From contig JAOZNZ010000001.1 of assembly GCA_029933535.1 (NCBI GenBank), positions 2,895 through 26,501 of the forward strand: a stretch of 23,607 bases of DNA, in the 5' to 3' direction. Shown here one piece after another: positions 14,907 to 23,602 of this stretch (the first letter of the stretch is position 1; each line of letters opens with the position of its first letter). Both the position numbers and the translations under genes were made by a program. The notes under the pieces are model-generated. The model searched no databases. It was not told the DNA's origin and saw nothing but the letters and a program-made list of their open reading frames with translations. This stretch comes from a bacterium (GTDB taxonomy: Bacteria; Auribacterota; UBA3054; B51-G9).

Positions 14907-15521
14907 TTAATCACTTCTTTTTTTTATTCTTTTACGCCGGAAGAAATCTTCGCGGTCATTTTCTTCAAGAACATCGGAAATATATTTTATTGTTTCCTCA
15001 TTATCAGGAATAAAAATGTTTTCGAGTGCATTAACTCTGCGCTGTGTTTTTTTTATCTCATTTGCAAGACGGGTCAATGTTAAATTCGCTTGCGCATATT
15101 CGATAAGCAAAGGAATAACTTCAGAAAATTTTGCACTTGAACTATCAAATTTCGGTGAACTGTTCATCATACCGAGTTTTACTTTTCCGGGCTGTTTAGT
15201 GGCGGACACTTCAGGTATTGGAACGCCCATAACACTTCTTTCGCGAATAGAAAGAGTAAGAGGTTCCATGCAAGCATAATTAGCTCTTTCGATTTCTTCC
15301 GAGCCCATTTCGATGTAAGCATCCTGAAATTCAATATAAGCGGTCTTTAGCTGTTCCGCAAGCCTTCGCTGCAGGTTCTTAATTGTATGAATAAGCTGCA
15401 TAAGTTCCATAATCAGCACCTCGCGCTTACGGTCGAGAAGTTCATAACCTTCTTTAGCGAAAGATAGGTCTTGTTTAAGTTTAAACAAGTTAGATTTTGT
15501 TGGAGGAACTTTAAGGATCAT
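14907..15521 (-). CDS. atpD: V-type ATP synthase subunit D (central stalk)
   Basis: 204 aa, normal for the family (ntpD/atpD). The start ILKVPPTKSNLFKLKQDLSFAKEGYELLDRKREVLI is the conserved N-terminal helix. The end RRVNALENIFIPDNEETIKYI, then SDVLEENDREDFFRRKRIKK is the conserved C-terminal helix. The two long helices form the rotor shaft inside the A3B3 head, linking it to the membrane ring. Its ATG sits five bases from a CAGGTGT-type repeat array and has no Shine-Dalgarno. Unusually, an unrelated exported-protein gene lies between it and subunit B; subunit A and membrane subunits I and K are not in the window. Confidence 0.96.
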   Translation of the reverse strand: MILKVPPTKSNLFKLKQDLSFAKEGYELLDRKREVLIMELMQLIHTIKNLQRRLAEQLKTAYIEFQDAYIEMGSEEIERANYACMEPLTLSIRERSVMGVPIPEVSATKQPGKVKLGMMNSSPKFDSSSAKFSEVIPLLIEYAQANLTLTRLANEIKKTQRRVNALENIFIPDNEETIKYISDVLEENDREDFFRRKRIKKRSD

Positions 15522-15525
15522 ATAT

Positions 15526-15558
15526 TCAGGGTTCAGGTGTCAGGTGTCAGGTGTCAGG
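15526..15558. repeat. Heptanucleotide tandem repeat (TCAGGTG x3 plus partials) against the atpD start
   Basis: TCAGGGT, three perfect TCAGGTG and a partial TCAGG in 7-bp register, ending five bases from the subunit D start codon and replacing any Shine-Dalgarno. Confidence 0.9.
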
Positions 15559-15597
15559 AAATTCATTCCGGGCGCACTAGCGCCCCGGAATGAATTT
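15559..15597. repeat. REP-like palindrome (AAATTCATTCCGGG/CCCCGGAATGAATTT)
   Basis: A 17-bp stem with one bulged base and a 4-base loop (ACTA), GC-rich at the tip. There is no U-run on either strand, so it is not a standard terminator. It touches the heptamer array. Confidence 0.78.
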
Positions 15598-15677
15598 AGT
15601 ATTTATTTCATCTTTGTTCGATATTCAATTCGATTTATTTAACTTCTAAAATCTTATATCGTTAAAAGTCAGAAGGT

Positions 15678-16220
15678 TTATTCAGCTGTTTTTTGTTTTG
15701 GTTCCTGTTTGGCTTCCGGTTTTGCTTCTTCCGGTTTTGCTTCTTCCGGTTTTGCTTCCGGTTTTGTTTCTTCCGGTTTTTCTTCAGGGATGAGCATTTC
15801 TTCTTCAATTTCCTCAGTAACATTGATAATTTCGTATGGCTGATTTGCAAAACCTTGAACCATTCCTGTTGGCGCCGGAACCGGATCAGGCATTGGTTCT
15901 TCTTTGTACATAACAACGTCAAGAGATTCCATTTCTTCAGGATCGTCAAAGACTTCTGTTGAGAGTGTTTGACCGGTGTCATAGCCTTCCGCGTTAACTT
16001 TCACCGAGTATCTATTTCCATCGAGAAGGTCATCGTTAACGATTTTAAAGTTACCTTTTTCGTCAGATTTTGTTTTAATATCTTTACCATAAATTTTTAC
16101 TTCAGCGCCTGTGACAGCTTTGCCGTCTTCATCTTTTACGGTACCGTAAACTGTTCCCGCAAAAGACGATGCGGACGAAATAATAAAAATAATTAAGAGA
16201 GTTAGTGCTGTTTTTTTCAT
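15678..16220 (-). CDS. Exported carboxypeptidase-regulatory-like protein with KPEEA-repeat tail
   Basis: 180 aa. Signal peptide 1-21 (cleavage SSFA/GT), then a beta-sandwich of carboxypeptidase-regulatory type at about 22-105 (GTVYGTVKDEDGKAVTGAEVKIYG, then KGNFKI and YSVKVNAEGYD). A Pro/Glu-rich linker follows, then a low-complexity tail of KPEEA/KPEAK units (about 147-180), encoded by 12-15-bp DNA repeats that can gain or lose units in frame. It probably sits in the periplasm or on the cell surface; the charged Pro-rich tail could span the periplasm. AAAGGAA precedes the start by about seven bases. Its place between two V-ATPase subunit genes has no obvious functional reason. Confidence 0.85.
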   Translation of the reverse strand: MKKTALTLLIIFIISSASSFAGTVYGTVKDEDGKAVTGAEVKIYGKDIKTKSDEKGNFKIVNDDLLDGNRYSVKVNAEGYDTGQTLSTEVFDDPEEMESLDVVMYKEEPMPDPVPAPTGMVQGFANQPYEIINVTEEIEEEMLIPEEKPEETKPEAKPEEAKPEEAKPEAKQEPKQKTAE

Positions 16221-16284
16221 TTAATTTTCCTTTTTTTGGGGTTTAAATTTTTTTAATGTTCTATCAATTCAATAATTCATTGCT

Positions 16285-16300
16285 CGCGCTTGGAAGCGCG
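16285..16300. repeat. Palindrome CGCGC-TTGGAA-GCGCG, dispersed repeat
   Basis: Five-bp GC stem with TTGGAA loop and GCTTACTT flank; the sister copy is at 3286-3305. It lies just past the 3' end of the subunit B gene. Confidence 0.65.
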
Positions 16301-16311
16301 GCTTACTTTTT

Positions 16312-17709
16312 TTATCGCGGTAAATATTCCGCAAGTTCATCTTCGGTGACTCTTGTTAATTCGTGATCAGGCAGAATGCTTAATAATTCCCAACCGATAG
16401 CGAGGGTATCACGAATAGATCTATCTTCATTTTTATCCTGTTTAACGAATTTATTTTCAAATTCTTCGCCAAATTTCAGATATGCCTGGTCAGTGTTTGT
16501 AAGTTCTTCCTCGCCGATAATTGATGCGAGACTGCGAACGTATTCTACGCGGCTGTATGCGGCATAAAGCTGAGTTGCCCAGTTAGGATGGTCTGCTCTT
16601 GTATATCCTTCACCGATACCGTCCTTCATAATTCTTGAGAGAGATGGCAGGACATTAATCGGTGGGAAAACTCCTTTAGCGTTCAGTTCGCGATTTAATA
16701 CTATTTGCCCTTCAGTGATATATCCCGTAAGGTCAGGCACCGGATGAGTTATGTCATCATTCGGCATAGTTAAAATCGGCAGTTGAGTGATAGAACCTTC
16801 CGCGGAAATAATTCTTCCTGTACGTTCGTATAGTGAAGCGAGATCGGAATATAAGTATCCGGGATAGCCTTTTCTACTTGGCACTTCACCGCGAGCGCTT
16901 GCGACTTCACGTAGAGCTTCGCAATAATTAGTCATATCAGTAAGAACGACAAGGACATGATGATTACAGTCAAACGCGAGATATTCCGCAAGGGTCAGTG
17001 CGAGGCGTGGAGTAACAACACGTTCTTCAGGCGGATCGTTTGCAAGATTGAGGAACATAGTAACATTTGAAAGAGTACCTGATTCTTCAAATTCGCGGCG
17101 GAAGAATTGAGCGACATCGTGTTTTACGCCCATTGCGACAAAAATAACGGAGAATTTTTCATCGGAAGGATTTCCTTCTTTATCGACAATTTTCGCCTGG
17201 CGGACGATTTTAGCTGCGAGTTGATTATGCGGCAATCCGTTACCAGAAAAGATAGGAAGTTTTTGTCCACGGATAAGAGTATTCAAGCCATCGATTGCAG
17301 AAATACCAGTTTGAATAAATTCTCTCGGATATTTTCTTGCGACGGGATTTATCGGTTCGCCGTTTATATCACGTTTAAATCCGCCGAAAGGTTCAGGACC
17401 GCCATCAATTGGTTTTCCGAGACCATCAAAAACTCTACCGAGCATTTGTTCTGAGACACGAGCCAGCAATGGTCTGCCGAGAAAGCGCACGCTTGTAGTT
17501 TCTGTTGAGAGGCCATAAGTTCCTTCGAACACCTGAACGAGGGCGTAATTCTCACTAATTTCCAAGACTCTGCCATTTCTAATTGAGCCGTCCGAAGTTT
17601 CGATTTCAACGACTTCTGCGTAAGCGACATTTTCAATATTATCGATTACGAGGATTGGTCCTGCGAGTTTACTAAGGCCTGTATAAGTTTTAGGAGCGCT
17701 GGTAATCAT
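16312..17709 (-). CDS. atpB: V-type ATP synthase subunit B
   Basis: 465 aa, full length for the non-catalytic B subunit (ntpB/atpB) of the A3B3 head. Diagnostic stretches are present: [15 protein letters not shown] (91-105), [20 protein letters not shown] (137-156), the family's degenerate P-loop [14 protein letters not shown] (155-168), [40 protein letters not shown] and [20 protein letters not shown]. It binds nucleotide at the A/B interface without turning it over. The gap to nfeD is only 31 bp and holds most of a heptamer array, leaving no Shine-Dalgarno. Subunit A is normally directly upstream of B; here nfeD occupies that place. Confidence 0.97.
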   Translation of the reverse strand: MITSAPKTYTGLSKLAGPILVIDNIENVAYAEVVEIETSDGSIRNGRVLEISENYALVQVFEGTYGLSTETTSVRFLGRPLLARVSEQMLGRVFDGLGKPIDGGPEPFGGFKRDINGEPINPVARKYPREFIQTGISAIDGLNTLIRGQKLPIFSGNGLPHNQLAAKIVRQAKIVDKEGNPSDEKFSVIFVAMGVKHDVAQFFRREFEESGTLSNVTMFLNLANDPPEERVVTPRLALTLAEYLAFDCNHHVLVVLTDMTNYCEALREVASARGEVPSRKGYPGYLYSDLASLYERTGRIISAEGSITQLPILTMPNDDITHPVPDLTGYITEGQIVLNRELNAKGVFPPINVLPSLSRIMKDGIGEGYTRADHPNWATQLYAAYSRVEYVRSLASIIGEEELTNTDQAYLKFGEEFENKFVKQDKNEDRSIRDTLAIGWELLSILPDHELTRVTEDELAEYLPR

Positions 17710-17712
17710 TAA

Positions 17713-17754
17713 TTAGTGGTTAATGGTTAATAGTTAATAGTTAATGGTTAATTT
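17713..17754. repeat. Heptanucleotide tandem repeat (TTAATGG/TTAATAG) between nfeD and atpB
   Basis: TTAGTGG, TTAATGG, TTAATAG, TTAATAG, TTAATGG, TTAATTT in 7-bp register. It begins four bases from the atpB start and runs into the last codons of nfeD, supplying its stop codon (17741-17743). Confidence 0.9.
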
Positions 17755-19138
17755 CTGCAACAACTATATGATTGCTGTCAACGTGAATGACTTTTATTTT
17801 TGAATTTTTATTAATAAAGTCTCCTTGAGAGACAACATCGAGTAATACTCCATCGATCACAGCTTTTCCTGCTGGTCTTAGTGTAGTTTTAGCTACACCT
17901 GTTTTATCGATCCATTTTTGATAATCTTTTTCATTGAAGGCGGTATATCCATGTTCTTTATCCATTTTAGTTGATAGAAACACCCCTTTTACGCCCGGAG
18001 TTTTCGGTAAAAACTTAGCAACAATTATAATTAAAGCTACTGCACCGACAATTGAACTTGCAACCACAGCAATTGAAGCTGAAATTTCGTTAAGCGAGGG
18101 AGTGTTTGACCAATCCCCCGGCACCCAATCGATCATAGTAATGATCAATGCTGCAACCATAAGAATAATTCCTAAGATACCGGCAATGCCAAATCCCGGG
18201 ATGACAAAAATTTCTAAAATTAATAAGATTAAACCTATAATAAATAAAGCAACCGGAAACCATCCTGTAAGGGTAGCGGTATAATGACCCCAGAAAAACA
18301 AAGACAGACAGACAACACCGATAATTCCCGCCACACCGAAACCCGGAGTTTTAATTTCGATAAACAATCCGCCAAGACCGAGGACAAGTAATAAGCCTGA
18401 AACCATCATACTGCTGAAAAATCTTGCGAGATGTTCGCCTGATCGCGGAGCAACAATTTTTTGTGGTGCATTAGCGAGGCCGATAGTTTCGATCATTTTA
18501 TCCAGCGAAGGCGAGACAGCGACGGCAAGTTTTTGAGTAACGGCTTCACTAGCTGTTAATGTAAGCAATTTTCCTTTTTTAATAACGTTTGTAATTTCAA
18601 TATCTTCATCCATCATCGCTTCGAATAATTCATACGGGTGACCGTTTTTTTCACATGCTGAGCGAACGATTGCCCGAACGGCGCTATAAGCTTTTTCTTT
18701 TATTCCTTCATCGATTTCTTTTCCTCCACCGAGAAAAGGAATGGGAGACATTTGTATAATTTTTGCATCGCCGATTTGGCTTTGAGGAGCCATATAGATA
18801 TATTCCGTTGATGCGGCAATAAGCGCCCCTGCTGAAATAGCTTTAGTATTTACATAAGTATAGGTTGGAATTTTAAGTTGAGCAAGAGACTGCATAATAG
18901 ATTCGGCGGCATGAACTTTGCCGCCATAAGTATCCATATCAAGAATCAGCGCTGATGCTTTGTTTAGCTTTGATTCTTTAACAGCCCGGCGAACAATATG
19001 AGCCAAACCTTCTTCGATTTCCCCATTTATAGGAATAATGATAACCGGTTGGTCTTTTGAAGATTCAGCAAAAAGGGATGCAGCATTAAAAGAAAATGCA
19101 GCAAGCAGACAGATAAATATAAAAGGTATTTTTTTCAT
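17741..19138 (-). CDS. NfeD-type membrane-bound ClpP-class serine protease
   Basis: 465 aa from the ATG at 19138. The frame runs up to 19228, but those codons are the tRNA-Leu gene and can be discounted. Signal peptide about 1-24; ClpP-like protease domain about 30-225 with the GG-x(n) loop DMDTYGGKVHAAESI and nucleophile S102 in AISAGALIA, general-base lysine probably K147 or K149 (IKEKAYSAVRAI). Hydrophobic segments fill about 265-370, with another near 385-410. A C-terminal OB-fold NfeD domain is at about 415-465 (GVAKTTLRPAGKAVIDG...). This is the long form of NfeD, a partner of stomatin/SPFH proteins; no stomatin gene is next to it. Only 11 bp separate the tRNA-Leu 3' end from the ATG. 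The last codons lie in a heptamer array. Confidence 0.93.
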   Translation of the reverse strand: MKKIPFIFICLLAAFSFNAASLFAESSKDQPVIIIPINGEIEEGLAHIVRRAVKESKLNKASALILDMDTYGGKVHAAESIMQSLAQLKIPTYTYVNTKAISAGALIAASTEYIYMAPQSQIGDAKIIQMSPIPFLGGGKEIDEGIKEKAYSAVRAIVRSACEKNGHPYELFEAMMDEDIEITNVIKKGKLLTLTASEAVTQKLAVAVSPSLDKMIETIGLANAPQKIVAPRSGEHLARFFSSMMVSGLLLVLGLGGLFIEIKTPGFGVAGIIGVVCLSLFFWGHYTATLTGWFPVALFIIGLILLILEIFVIPGFGIAGILGIILMVAALIITMIDWVPGDWSNTPSLNEISASIAVVASSIVGAVALIIIVAKFLPKTPGVKGVFLSTKMDKEHGYTAFNEKDYQKWIDKTGVAKTTLRPAGKAVIDGVLLDVVSQGDFINKNSKIKVIHVDSNHIVVAEINH

Positions 19139-19149
19139 AAGAGTAAAGA

Positions 19150-19234
19150 TGGTGCGAGAGGAGGGACTTGAACCCACACGTCCTAGGACACCAGAACCTA
19201 AATCTGGCGCGTCTACCAGTTCCGCCACTCTCGC
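19150..19234 (-). tRNA. trnL: tRNA-Leu (anticodon TAG)
   Basis: 85-nt class II tRNA on the minus strand. Acceptor GCGAGAG pairs with CTCTCGC; discriminator A and an encoded CCA at 19150-19152. The D-arm has GGCGGAACTGGTAGACGC, the anticodon arm CCAGA-TTTAGGT-TCTGG gives TAG, a short variable arm (TGTCCTAGGACG) follows, and the T-arm is GGGTTCAAGTCCC. Confidence 0.96.
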
Positions 19235-19244
19235 AGTAATATTA

Positions 19245-19276
19245 AATGATTTAACGATTTAGTGATTTAATGATTG
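19245..19276. repeat. 8-bp tandem repeat (AATGATTT x4, diverged) upstream of tRNA-Leu
   Basis: AATGATTT, AACGATTT, AGTGATTT, AATGATTG in 8-bp register, where the tRNA-Leu promoter should lie. An imperfect TTGAATG/CATTCAA inverted repeat follows at about 19274-19299. Confidence 0.8.
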
Positions 19277-19359
19277 AATGCAAAGCGTTCATCATTCAAT
19301 TGTATCAATCGTTTCAATATTTAAAAGTATTATTATTTTACACAAAGAAGGATTTATAG

Positions 19360-22300
19360 TCAATTGCCAAACGACCTTGTGAAATGAGTTGTTTTAGGAT
19401 CATCATCTGTAAGTTCAGAGCGATCAATAACGACTTCTCTTCTTGTTTCGGCAAGGATTTGATTTTCTGATATTTTGCTGATATTACCGTCTGCAAGGTT
19501 ATTTTTAATTGCCTGTGCAACAACAACGACTCTAAACTGGTCACTTCGGGTAGTGATTAAGTTAACGTTTTTCGAGAAGATGTCCGGAGTAACCCCTTTA
19601 ACGTCAAGGATATCGGTAACATTTTTATAAGGTTTCAGCTCATTTTTTCCATCGTTAGAGATTCCCATGAAAACATTGTGAGCAGTGTCGGCTGGAATTC
19701 CGTTTAGCGCTCTTAAAACCCGTTCAGACGCTGTATTTATGTTTATTTTACCCAGTTCTTCTCCCGGAGCAAGATATGCATAATCAAGCCATGCGAATCC
19801 TGAATTTTTCGAACTTCCCAATCCTTTGGCAATAACTTTAAGTTTAACCCCTCCATCCGGAGAAATATGTTCAGGATGTATTATTCCGCAATAAACCCCA
19901 TCGGATTTTTCGTATTGGTGAGTTTTTCTGCTTGTAATATTTTTGTATGCATCTGTGCTGCGTTTCACAATGTTATCTTCCGGAAGAGGCAAGTGGTCGA
20001 AATCATGAGTTTGATAGTTAAAGGCCAAAACTTCGAGTTGAGCGTTATGATTTTCTTCCAAGAATTCAGTTGTATCGATAGAATCATTTAATCCTTGAAG
20101 ATAGAGTCCGTAATCGCTTCTTGAAAGACCTTTATTTTTCCATTCCCAAATACCTTCATCTCCATTATTTCGAGTGTAATACATTGGTGTTGAATAGCCG
20201 GCGCCAACGCTGAATTTATCGCCGCTGTTAATGCGCAGCTGTTTCCCTGAGGGCAAAGAAAAACCTATAACAGAGAGACTGCTATCAGTGCTTGAGCTTA
20301 CGACAAATTTTTCGCCTTTTTGATTTCCGGAAAGGATTCTTAAGAACTGATGTTCCCAGATATCCGGCTGCCATTTTACGCCTTCAGCGGTAACTTTTTC
20401 AGTTGACGAATATTTTGATTTTCCAAAAGCCGGTTTCCAACCGCTGATATGTGCACCTTCCTCTTCCGGATCCAATCTAATACCTGAAGTGGTAAAATAT
20501 TTTGCGATAGCTTTTAAAGTTTTTGTGTTAGGCTGCCCTTTTTTCTGCATGCCGATATTTTCCCAATCTTCTGCTTTTCTCACTTTTTGAATTTCGCCGA
20601 CGGAAGCGAAATGATGATCTTTAACATGAGGTTTTATAACATTTCCGCGAGGTTGGGCATGGTTTCTTGATTTTCTTTCATTACCGCCAAAAGAAGCTCT
20701 TCTTGATTTTATCCAGTTATAGTGAGTAGGATCAATTTTTTCTGACGAATAATTTATCTCGCTAAGTTTAGTTGAGCCGTAAGTTACTGTTCGAGCAGCA
20801 ATTTGATTGTATTGATTTTTTAGTGTCATTGATAAAAAGCCTCCTTCTCTCGGCATTCCGAGTAAAAGGATATCATCGTCTACTTTCAAAGAGGAAACAC
20901 GTATTAGTCCCATATACAAAGCATTTTTTGTATTTCCTTTAACGGTTATTCTGACTCCCATAGAAGAGTTTTGATCAGCACGGGGTTTTCGTAAATACCA
21001 TTCCGACATTTCATTTTTCATTTGGTCTTTAGTCCATCTGGCGCCTTCACAAACAATGCTGTCGCCTCTGTTTCCGCTTCCTCTTTTAATCTTTTCAACT
21101 TTATATCTTACGCCCCATAAAGTATCAGGAATATCAACACAAGGATAACTTTCCGAGGCTCCGCCGCCCCACGAGCCGTCTTTTGGAGCGCCGTAATCCT
21201 GGTCAAAAATTTCTCTGTTATTTGTAATGTAAAAATATCCACCGGGCTGAATGGTAGGATTCGGATCATCATAAAGGCCCTGTTTCCATTTGCTGTACAG
21301 TGTCGCTTCATCAATTCTGCCCACCTGATCCGCGTAAGAGCCGGTATTAACGACAATTCTCCAATTTCTAAGACTAACCGGATGGTCGCTGATATTTATT
21401 AATTCAACAATGTCCGGCCGCATCAGATAAGCAGAAACAACAACATTTTTATTTTGGTAAGCTTTAAGTGCGGAAGTTTTTCTCAGTCCGCCGACATATC
21501 CTGTTTGTTTACAAGTTGCGATATTGACGTTTATCCATCCGTTTTTTGCTCGTACGGGTTCGCCGTTATTATAGGGAGTTCTTAGCAGCCATACTTTTGA
21601 TTGATCATCAGGCAGTCTTAGAGTACTTCCTTCTAAATCTTTAGAAGTTATTTCCGCCATTTTGGTTTCTGAGTATTTACTTGGAACGCCGTCAAGGTCA
21701 AGCACTTCGTTAAAGCCTTTCCATGGAGTTTTACCTGCAGCCAATGTATGGTCACCCGGTAAAATTATATAAGAGTTATTACCTGAGGAATCCATAACAT
21801 TCCCGCCGAGATTATTTTCACCGACATACACTTTGTAGTACATATTTTTTGGAGGTCGTTTCAAATTTTCATCAGAAAAGACAGGAATATAAAATTCCTC
21901 TTTCATTTCGGGGAAAACGCACGTTAATCCGCCATTATTATCTCGAAACAGATTATTGATTCGCACACTATTCAATACATTTGACGGAGAGAGTTGCGCT
22001 TTGAGAAATGAATGAGGAAAGGTGTAGTTTACCTCATCGCAAGCAACTATAAGTTCATTAGCAGTATTACCGAGAATAGGATATGTAACATAACTGAGTT
22101 TATATCCATCTTCAACACCGAGCATAAGCCAGGCATTTTTCCAGATATCTTCAGGCCATCCGCCGTTTTTATTCATAAGAGATTTAAATGTATTAAATCC
22201 TTTCGGTTTTTTTATCGGGTCACTTGAAAGTCTGACTTTTGCGGCATGTGAGAAAGATGCTCGCACGCCATTTGTGAAAGAGTCTTTCATAGAAGGTCTA

Positions 22301-23547
22301 AATATTGGACCTACGTGAGTAATATTCCATCCATATTCTTTTTTATGATATAATTCCGGTTGTTCATAAAACCAACCGAGTCTGTAAACTCTGTTATCAC
22401 CTTCCCAGTAATCATCATTTCTATCAAAGCGAAGAGTAAAACTACCATCATTAGCCATAACTTCATTAAAGCAAACTGCTTCAACCCCATACTCGCTTCC
22501 CATTGTAGAGAGCACATTATTTTCGTCACGGTAATCAGTAATGTTCCCGACAAGAGTTCGCATATTTTTTGATTTTGATTCAAATCTGTTTTCTTCGTTA
22601 GCTCTGCGTAACAGAGAACTTACTTGTCGTTTAGAAGCGACATTAATGTTTATTTTTTTTGATTGTGTTTTAGTAACTTCATCATAAAACAGATTTCCGC
22701 TTTTAGAATTTATGGTACCGAATTTATTTAAATAACGACTGGCCAGCAAATTAAGTTGTCTTTGTTTTGGGACGACAATGCAAGCTTCTTTAATACTTGA
22801 GAAACTTCGATCGTCCCACTTTGGATTAAGAGGGTCATATTCCCCCGGCTCATCTATTCCTTCGTCGGCTTCGTCAACAAGGCCATCTGCATCATTATCA
22901 ATAAGGTCGGCTGCATAACTTGATGCGGTAAGGTTATCATCAACGCGAGCTTGTCCCGGAGTTAAATCCCGTCCGTATCTATATTTAAGGATTCTTTTTG
23001 CGAAAGAAAGAGAAACAGGAAGTCCCGCTTCTTTTCCATCTGTGAGCATTATTTCGAAAGTACCTATTCCCTCGTTCTGCATTTTGCTATTTAAAGCGCT
23101 TGCTTTATTAATATTAATTTTTGATGCTTCATCTTCAATCAACACGGCATATCTGCCGATAGTTTCCCCGGTTTTATTTTTTACATAAATCCAGTGTCCG
23201 TCATTACCGTTTTCGTTTTCTATGATACCATCAATATCAATATTATTGTCTGGATTTTTAATTTCCGGCGAAAATGTTGCAAACATTTGTTCGGTTTTAT
23301 CATCCCATGCAGGTTGTTCAATAGCATCTTCACGAATAACGCACATTGCGTGTTCAAGCGCTGAATCGGCAATTAAATCCGCCTGCAATTTTGCAATTTG
23401 CACTGAGCCCATTTTACTTTCTACCGACATATTCAGCGAAAAAACTGATGCAAGTAAAGCCAGCACAACGAGAACGCCAAGTACAGCCACCAAGGCAATT
23501 CCTTTAGTTTTCGCAGCGAAAAAGTTTTGTAAGTATAATTTATCCAT
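19360..23547 (-). CDS. Giant GspK-like type II secretion pseudopilin with lamin-tail-like domain
   Basis: 1395 aa; ordinary GspK minor pseudopilins are roughly 300-350. The N-terminus has a prepilin-type signal (MDKLYLQNFFAAKTKG/IALVAVLGVLVVLALLAS), cut after G16, with Val rather than Glu at mature position 5, as is typical of GspK. ADSALEHAM (60-68) and IEDEASKININKAS (137-150) are GspK-like. The INxNxA signature recurs at 298-305 (KININVAS), 671-678 (WINVNIAT) and 1267-1274 (KININTAS); the last copy has the full C-terminal GspK layout through VVVVAQA. A lamin-tail core (PDIVELINISDHPVSLRNWR, 711-730) lies mid-protein. An Asp-rich DNDADGLVDEADEGIDE (217-233) could bind calcium. It is presumably an inner-membrane/periplasmic pseudopilus-tip protein. 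No other gsp gene is in the window; it has its own promoter. Confidence 0.82.
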   Translation of the reverse strand: MDKLYLQNFFAAKTKGIALVAVLGVLVVLALLASVFSLNMSVESKMGSVQIAKLQADLIADSALEHAMCVIREDAIEQPAWDDKTEQMFATFSPEIKNPDNNIDIDGIIENENGNDGHWIYVKNKTGETIGRYAVLIEDEASKININKASALNSKMQNEGIGTFEIMLTDGKEAGLPVSLSFAKRILKYRYGRDLTPGQARVDDNLTASSYAADLIDNDADGLVDEADEGIDEPGEYDPLNPKWDDRSFSSIKEACIVVPKQRQLNLLASRYLNKFGTINSKSGNLFYDEVTKTQSKKININVASKRQVSSLLRRANEENRFESKSKNMRTLVGNITDYRDENNVLSTMGSEYGVEAVCFNEVMANDGSFTLRFDRNDDYWEGDNRVYRLGWFYEQPELYHKKEYGWNITHVGPIFRPSMKDSFTNGVRASFSHAAKVRLSSDPIKKPKGFNTFKSLMNKNGGWPEDIWKNAWLMLGVEDGYKLSYVTYPILGNTANELIVACDEVNYTFPHSFLKAQLSPSNVLNSVRINNLFRDNNGGLTCVFPEMKEEFYIPVFSDENLKRPPKNMYYKVYVGENNLGGNVMDSSGNNSYIILPGDHTLAAGKTPWKGFNEVLDLDGVPSKYSETKMAEITSKDLEGSTLRLPDDQSKVWLLRTPYNNGEPVRAKNGWINVNIATCKQTGYVGGLRKTSALKAYQNKNVVVSAYLMRPDIVELINISDHPVSLRNWRIVVNTGSYADQVGRIDEATLYSKWKQGLYDDPNPTIQPGGYFYITNNREIFDQDYGAPKDGSWGGGASESYPCVDIPDTLWGVRYKVEKIKRGSGNRGDSIVCEGARWTKDQMKNEMSEWYLRKPRADQNSSMGVRITVKGNTKNALYMGLIRVSSLKVDDDILLLGMPREGGFLSMTLKNQYNQIAARTVTYGSTKLSEINYSSEKIDPTHYNWIKSRRASFGGNERKSRNHAQPRGNVIKPHVKDHHFASVGEIQKVRKAEDWENIGMQKKGQPNTKTLKAIAKYFTTSGIRLDPEEEGAHISGWKPAFGKSKYSSTEKVTAEGVKWQPDIWEHQFLRILSGNQKGEKFVVSSSTDSSLSVIGFSLPSGKQLRINSGDKFSVGAGYSTPMYYTRNNGDEGIWEWKNKGLSRSDYGLYLQGLNDSIDTTEFLEENHNAQLEVLAFNYQTHDFDHLPLPEDNIVKRSTDAYKNITSRKTHQYEKSDGVYCGIIHPEHISPDGGVKLKVIAKGLGSSKNSGFAWLDYAYLAPGEELGKININTASERVLRALNGIPADTAHNVFMGISNDGKNELKPYKNVTDILDVKGVTPDIFSKNVNLITTRSDQFRVVVVAQAIKNNLADGNISKISENQILAETRREVVIDRSELTDDDPKTTHFTRSFGN

Positions 23548-23573
23548 TCATTTTATATATAGATTAACATATT

Positions 23574-23602
23574 ATTATACTTTTTATCATTGATAATTAC
23601 AA
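23574..23602 (-). promoter_or_regulatory. Promoter of the GspK-like gene
   Basis: On the minus strand TTGTAA (23597-23602), a spacer of exactly 17 nt and TATAAT (23574-23579). The predicted start near 23567 gives a leader of about 20 nt without Shine-Dalgarno. Confidence 0.65.

Noticed and set aside
19139..19228. N-terminal extension of NfeD (MAELVDAPDLGSG...)
   Set aside because: It is the tRNA-Leu gene read as protein, a well-known artefact; the true start with a signal peptide is at 19138.
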